9,455 nucleotides of DNA from an uncultured Clostridia bacterium (GTDB lineage: Bacteria; Bacillota; Clostridia; TANB77; CAG-508), in assembly GCA_947629965.1 (NCBI GenBank), contig CANRFS010000049.1, forward strand, positions 1 through 9,455, written 5' to 3'. Below, piece by piece: positions 7,722 to 9,455 of this stretch (positions are counted from its first letter, which is position 1; each line of letters begins with the position of its first letter). The notes below the pieces were generated by a model. It saw only the letters and a list, made by a program, of their open reading frames with translations, was not told the origin of the DNA and ran no database searches. The translations under genes and the position numbers were made by a program.

Positions 7722-7745
7722 CTTAGAACAAATGTTTGATACAAT
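7717..7745 (+). promoter_or_regulatory. Strong extended -10 promoter of the PemK/MazF-like gene
   Basis: The -35 box TTGAAC (7717-7722) and the -10 box TACAAT (7740-7745) are 17 nt apart, and TG at 7737-7738 gives an extended -10. The predicted start near 7752 leaves a leader of about 25 nt carrying AAGGAG. Confidence 0.65.
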
Positions 7746-7777
7746 ATTGCTATATATAAATACAAGGAGTTAATATT

Positions 7778-8473
7778 ATGGATGAAGATGAAATCGAAAT
7801 AAAAAACAATGCAATTATTCATAAAGATAAATCTTTAAACAGATTAGATTTGTCTTTTTTAAAACATATAGAATTGAGCGAATACAAAAAAAGTGAATTA
7901 TTAGCATATTGGATATATGATTACGCAGTTTATCATGATCAGGAAAGAGACTTTGATGTTACTAAATCTGGTGTATTTCATAGAGGTGACATAATAAAAG
8001 TTAATTTAGGATTTAATATAGGTAGCGAATTAGGCGGTTTACATTATTGCGTTGTATTAAATAAAAAGGATAACCCAAAAAATGGAGTGTTGAATATTGT
8101 ACCATTAACATCTAAAAAAGAAAACAAAAAATATCCTAAGTCTTGTGTAAATTTAAATAATGAGCTTTATGATATTCTTAATCAAAATATTCAGAAAGAA
8201 AATAAAAGATTAAATAAATTATTAACTAAATTAGATGGTTTAGAAGAAATCCCAAAATCTATACAAGAATCTATTTCAAAAGAAATGAAATATATAGACC
8301 AATTAGGAAAAAGTATTAATCAATACAAAAAAGAAAGTATAGTTTTAATTAATCAAATTACGACAATCAGTAAGCAAAGAATATTTTATGATGTTGTTTT
8401 AAAAAATGTACGTTTATCAAACAAAAGTCTTGATTTAATTGACGAACAAATAATTAAGTTTTTTACCAAATAA
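7778..8473 (+). CDS. PemK/MazF-family toxin-like protein with a helical insertion, no antitoxin gene
   Basis: A 231-residue protein whose core matches PemK/MazF endoribonucleases: FHRGDIIKVNLG (67-78), SELGGLHYCVVLN (83-95, where the family usually has GxRPxVVL), VLNIVPLTSKK (104-114) and SIVLINQITTISKQRI (187-202). MazF proteins cut mRNA at short sequences. Two parts are not in a minimal MazF of about 110 residues: an acidic N-terminal region of about 66 residues, and a Lys/Glu/Asn-rich helical, probably coiled-coil insertion (about 127-185) between the PLTS strand and the QITT strand. The ATG has AAGGAG 8 nt upstream. It is the only plus-strand gene and has no small gene before or after it, so a classical adjacent antitoxin is absent. 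The N-terminal region could neutralise the enzyme in cis, or the protein may be a stand-alone nuclease; both are inference. Confidence 0.82.
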   Translation: MDEDEIEIKNNAIIHKDKSLNRLDLSFLKHIELSEYKKSELLAYWIYDYAVYHDQERDFDVTKSGVFHRGDIIKVNLGFNIGSELGGLHYCVVLNKKDNPKNGVLNIVPLTSKKENKKYPKSCVNLNNELYDILNQNIQKENKRLNKLLTKLDGLEEIPKSIQESISKEMKYIDQLGKSINQYKKESIVLINQITTISKQRIFYDVVLKNVRLSNKSLDLIDEQIIKFFTK

Positions 8474-8476
8474 AGA

Positions 8477-8499
8477 GGAGAGTTGCTTTTGAACTCTCC
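8477..8499 (+). terminator. Hairpin after the toxin gene, probable terminator
   Basis: GGAGAGTT (8477-8484) and AACTCTCC (8492-8499) form a perfect 8-bp stem with a 7-nt loop, starting 4 nt after the TAA stop. It is followed by AATGTCATTTT rather than a clean T-run, so termination may be inefficient. Confidence 0.55.
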
Positions 8500-8578
8500 A
8501 ATGTCATTTTAGACTCCCGCATTACTATTTAATAGCAATGGGTTAAGTTAAATATATTTTAACATATAATATTTAACC

Positions 8579-8597
8579 TGTCAAATTATATTTGACA
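8579..8597. repeat. Perfect 8-bp inverted repeat with 3-nt loop
   Basis: TGTCAAAT (8579-8586) and ATTTGACA (8590-8597) are exact complements around TAT. No T-run follows on the plus strand, so it does not look like a terminator. It could be a protein-binding site or chance in AT-rich DNA. Confidence 0.4.
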
Positions 8598-8755
8598 TTA
8601 ATTATTATATGAATATTAACTTAATTTATACATTTTACAGTTATTTGCCAATGTTTTCGCCAAAGTACAACAATTTTACTTATTGGAGCGATTACGAAAC
8701 AAATTATAAATATTTCGTTCATTTTTCCCCTATTTTCGTAATTTTTTATAAAAGC

Positions 8756-8797
8756 ATAAAATGTGTATTTTCAGAATCTTACTAATACACATTTTAT
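8756..8797 (-). terminator. 14-bp hairpin downstream of the DGR-type target gene
   Basis: Arms 8756-8769 and 8784-8797 are perfectly complementary (ATAAAATGTGTATT and its partner) with a 14-nt loop. On the minus strand the 3' arm ends in ATTTTAT followed by GCTTTTATAAAAAA, a U-rich exit that suits an intrinsic terminator about 90 nt past the stop of the minus-strand gene. On the plus strand the exit is less U-rich. The repeat is clear; the terminator role is inference. Confidence 0.45.
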
Positions 8798-8870
8798 TGA
8801 TACATGTTTACCTAAAAATTTTTTAGGAAAGAATAGATTTCTTTAATACTATTAGGGTTCAGACCTACGG

Positions 8871-8899
8871 TTACATCAAAAACTTAGTTTTTGATGTAA
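8871..8899 (-). repeat. Perfect 13-bp hairpin at the 3' end of the variable gene, stop codon in the loop
   Basis: TTACATCAAAAAC (8871-8883) and its exact complement (8887-8899) surround the trinucleotide TTA, which is the TAA stop of the minus-strand gene; the 3' stem arm on the coding side encodes the final residues YIKN. No U-run follows on the minus strand (it continues CCGTAGG), so it is not a standard intrinsic terminator. DGR targets are known to need a hairpin or cruciform just downstream of the variable region for target recognition (shown for Bordetella phage BPP-1). The position fits that role. Confidence 0.6.
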
Positions 8900-9455
8900 A
8901 GTGCAGGCCTAAAAGAAGAGCTGCTGTAGGTGCTGTTCGGAATGAGGTAGCCGGTGTAGCGGTGAGATGCTGGAAGGCTGGAACCGTAGTTTCTGCAGTA
9001 ACCGCCACGACCAACTCTGAAGTTCGTAGAATACGACTCAAACGTCCATTCAAAGCAATTACCTGCAATATCATATATATTTTTCGCTGCAAAATTATCA
9101 CTTGCTCCGGTTGTTAATAAAATACTCTCTGAACTAGATTTTGTTTTGTTCGTCAATTGATTCCAAGTTGCTCCATTATCAGTTGAATATTTAGCTTCAT
9201 CTCTATCTATTGTCCAAGCATTATCCCTATAGTTTCCCCAAGAGGTACTGTTAGATACGTCTTTTTCATTTTTTATAAAGTCTAAAACTGCATCCCACTG
9301 TACACCATAACATAAAGTAGGTGTTACATTAACCTGCTCCTGTTTGTCATCATAAAAGTGTTTACATAGATATACTGCTCCATTCCCTGAAGATTCAATA
9401 GTACTATCTATATCATTCATATCTAATCCCCATGCCACATAGTCGTATGGATATT
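8884..9455 (-). CDS. FGE-sulfatase/C-type-lectin-fold protein, probable DGR target, N-terminus cut by window edge
   Basis: The frame is open to the right edge; upstream of the apparent GTG at 9436-9438 it continues as YPYDY, so about 189 residues of a longer protein are seen. GVQWDAVLDFI, NSTSWGNY and especially NIYDIAGNCFEWTFE followed by FRVGRGGY match the C-terminal part of formylglycine-generating-enzyme-like (SUMF1/PvdO) domains, which adopt a C-type-lectin-type fold. In many gut Bacillota and their phages these domains are ligand-binding display proteins diversified by a retroelement. The last 40 residues (about 145-184, counted from the GTG) contain the candidate variable region and the invariant end FRPALYIKN. 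An enzymatic role is unlikely; display at the cell or phage surface is inference because the N-terminus is missing. GC content and codon use (many NNC codons in the variable part) differ sharply from all other genes here. No reverse transcriptase, accessory avd gene or template repeat is in the window. Confidence 0.8.
   Translation of the reverse strand, partial: YPYDYVAWGLDMNDIDSTIESSGNGAVYLCKHFYDDKQEQVNVTPTLCYGVQWDAVLDFIKNEKDVSNSTSWGNYRDNAWTIDRDEAKYSTDNGATWNQLTNKTKSSSESILLTTGASDNFAAKNIYDIAGNCFEWTFESYSTNFRVGRGGYCRNYGSSLPASHRYTGYLIPNSTYSSSSFRPALYIKN
8920..9000 (-). other. Candidate DGR variable region (VR)
   Basis: These 27 codons encode YCRNYGSSLP...SS at the C-terminus. Nineteen of them end in C (TAC, TGC, AAC, AGC, CAC, CGC, ACC, GGC, CTC and TCC), in a genome where third positions are otherwise mostly A or T. 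All NNC codons can be reached from AAC or a related codon by changing only A, which is the signature of adenine-specific mutagenic retrohoming. Residues 174-184 (8887-8919) have ordinary codons and would be the constant 3' segment including the initiation-of-homing site. Confidence 0.7.

Larger units (their letters stand above)
8500..8870. other. Intergenic stretch without a convincing gene, rich in inverted repeats
   Basis: About 370 bp between the 3' ends of two convergent genes. I see no ORF with a ribosome binding site. It holds an imperfect hairpin at 8517-8542 (CATT.CTATT with AATAG.AATG), a tight hairpin at 8579-8597, a 9-bp pair ATTACGAAA/TTTCGTAAT (8691-8699 and 8734-8742) with an alternative 6-bp partner at 8713-8718, a 14-bp hairpin at 8756-8797, CCTAAAA/TTTTAGG at 8811-8827, and AAAGAA/TTCTTT at 8828-8844. 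This density could reflect stacked terminators between convergent genes, a structured RNA, or a decayed element. I did not find a DGR template repeat here. Confidence 0.5.

Noticed and set aside
7628..7822. 64-codon minus-strand ORF across the divergent promoter region
   Set aside because: It overlaps the starts of the dipeptidase and toxin genes and both promoter elements, and has no ribosome binding site or family resemblance.
8609..8785. 58-codon ORF on the plus strand in the intergenic stretch (begins MNINLIYTFYSY)
   Set aside because: It has no ribosome binding site, its end falls inside the 14-bp hairpin, and the aromatic-rich composition looks like translated AT-rich non-coding DNA.
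8871..9101. 76-codon alternative frame on the minus strand over the 3' end of the lectin-fold gene
   Set aside because: It is a shifted reading of the variable gene; the in-frame product has clear family motifs and this one has none.

Overview
This is an AT-rich, low-GC window that reads with the standard bacterial code: TGA is used as a stop at 2925-2927 and Trp is TGG. Strong AGGAGG-type ribosome binding sites, an FtsY without the long acidic N-terminus of proteobacterial proteins, a UPF0182 protein and a DUF5665 protein all point to a Bacillota (Firmicutes) genome, most likely Clostridia. A gut or uncultivated lineage is plausible but is inference. No tRNA, rRNA, CRISPR array or insertion sequence was seen.

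Layout. From 1 to 7655 all genes lie on the minus strand, so transcription runs right to left. Positions 1-2495 hold a two-gene envelope glycosylation unit: a polytopic GT-C-like membrane protein (cut by the window edge) behind a family 2 glycosyltransferase with C-terminal membrane helices (DPM1/GtrB type), with its own promoter at 2524-2552. The pair looks like an undecaprenyl-phosphate-sugar synthase plus the outer-face transferase that uses the lipid-linked sugar. Positions 2605-7655 hold DUF5665, a UPF0182 membrane protein, ftsY and an M19 membrane dipeptidase. The dipeptidase is split by a single +1 frameshift at a UUU-C site although all its catalytic residues survive. A 16-bp perfect inverted repeat after the UPF0182 gene doubles as terminator and as a hairpin that buries the DUF5665 start codon.

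Positions 7656-8473 form a divergent region with a strong extended -10 promoter, a 16-bp palindrome over its -35 box, and a plus-strand PemK/MazF-family toxin gene without an antitoxin partner. Positions 8474-8870 are about 400 bp without a convincing gene, rich in inverted repeats.

The most interesting part is the right edge, 8871-9455. A minus-strand gene, open at its 5' end, encodes an FGE-sulfatase/C-type-lectin-fold protein. Its last about 40 codons have the hallmark of a diversity-generating retroelement (DGR) variable region: a run of NNC codons consistent with adenine mutagenesis of AAC, then a conserved C-terminus (FRPALYIKN) and a perfect 13-bp hairpin at the 3' end with the stop codon in its loop. 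No template repeat or reverse transcriptase is visible here, so they would have to lie elsewhere in the genome.
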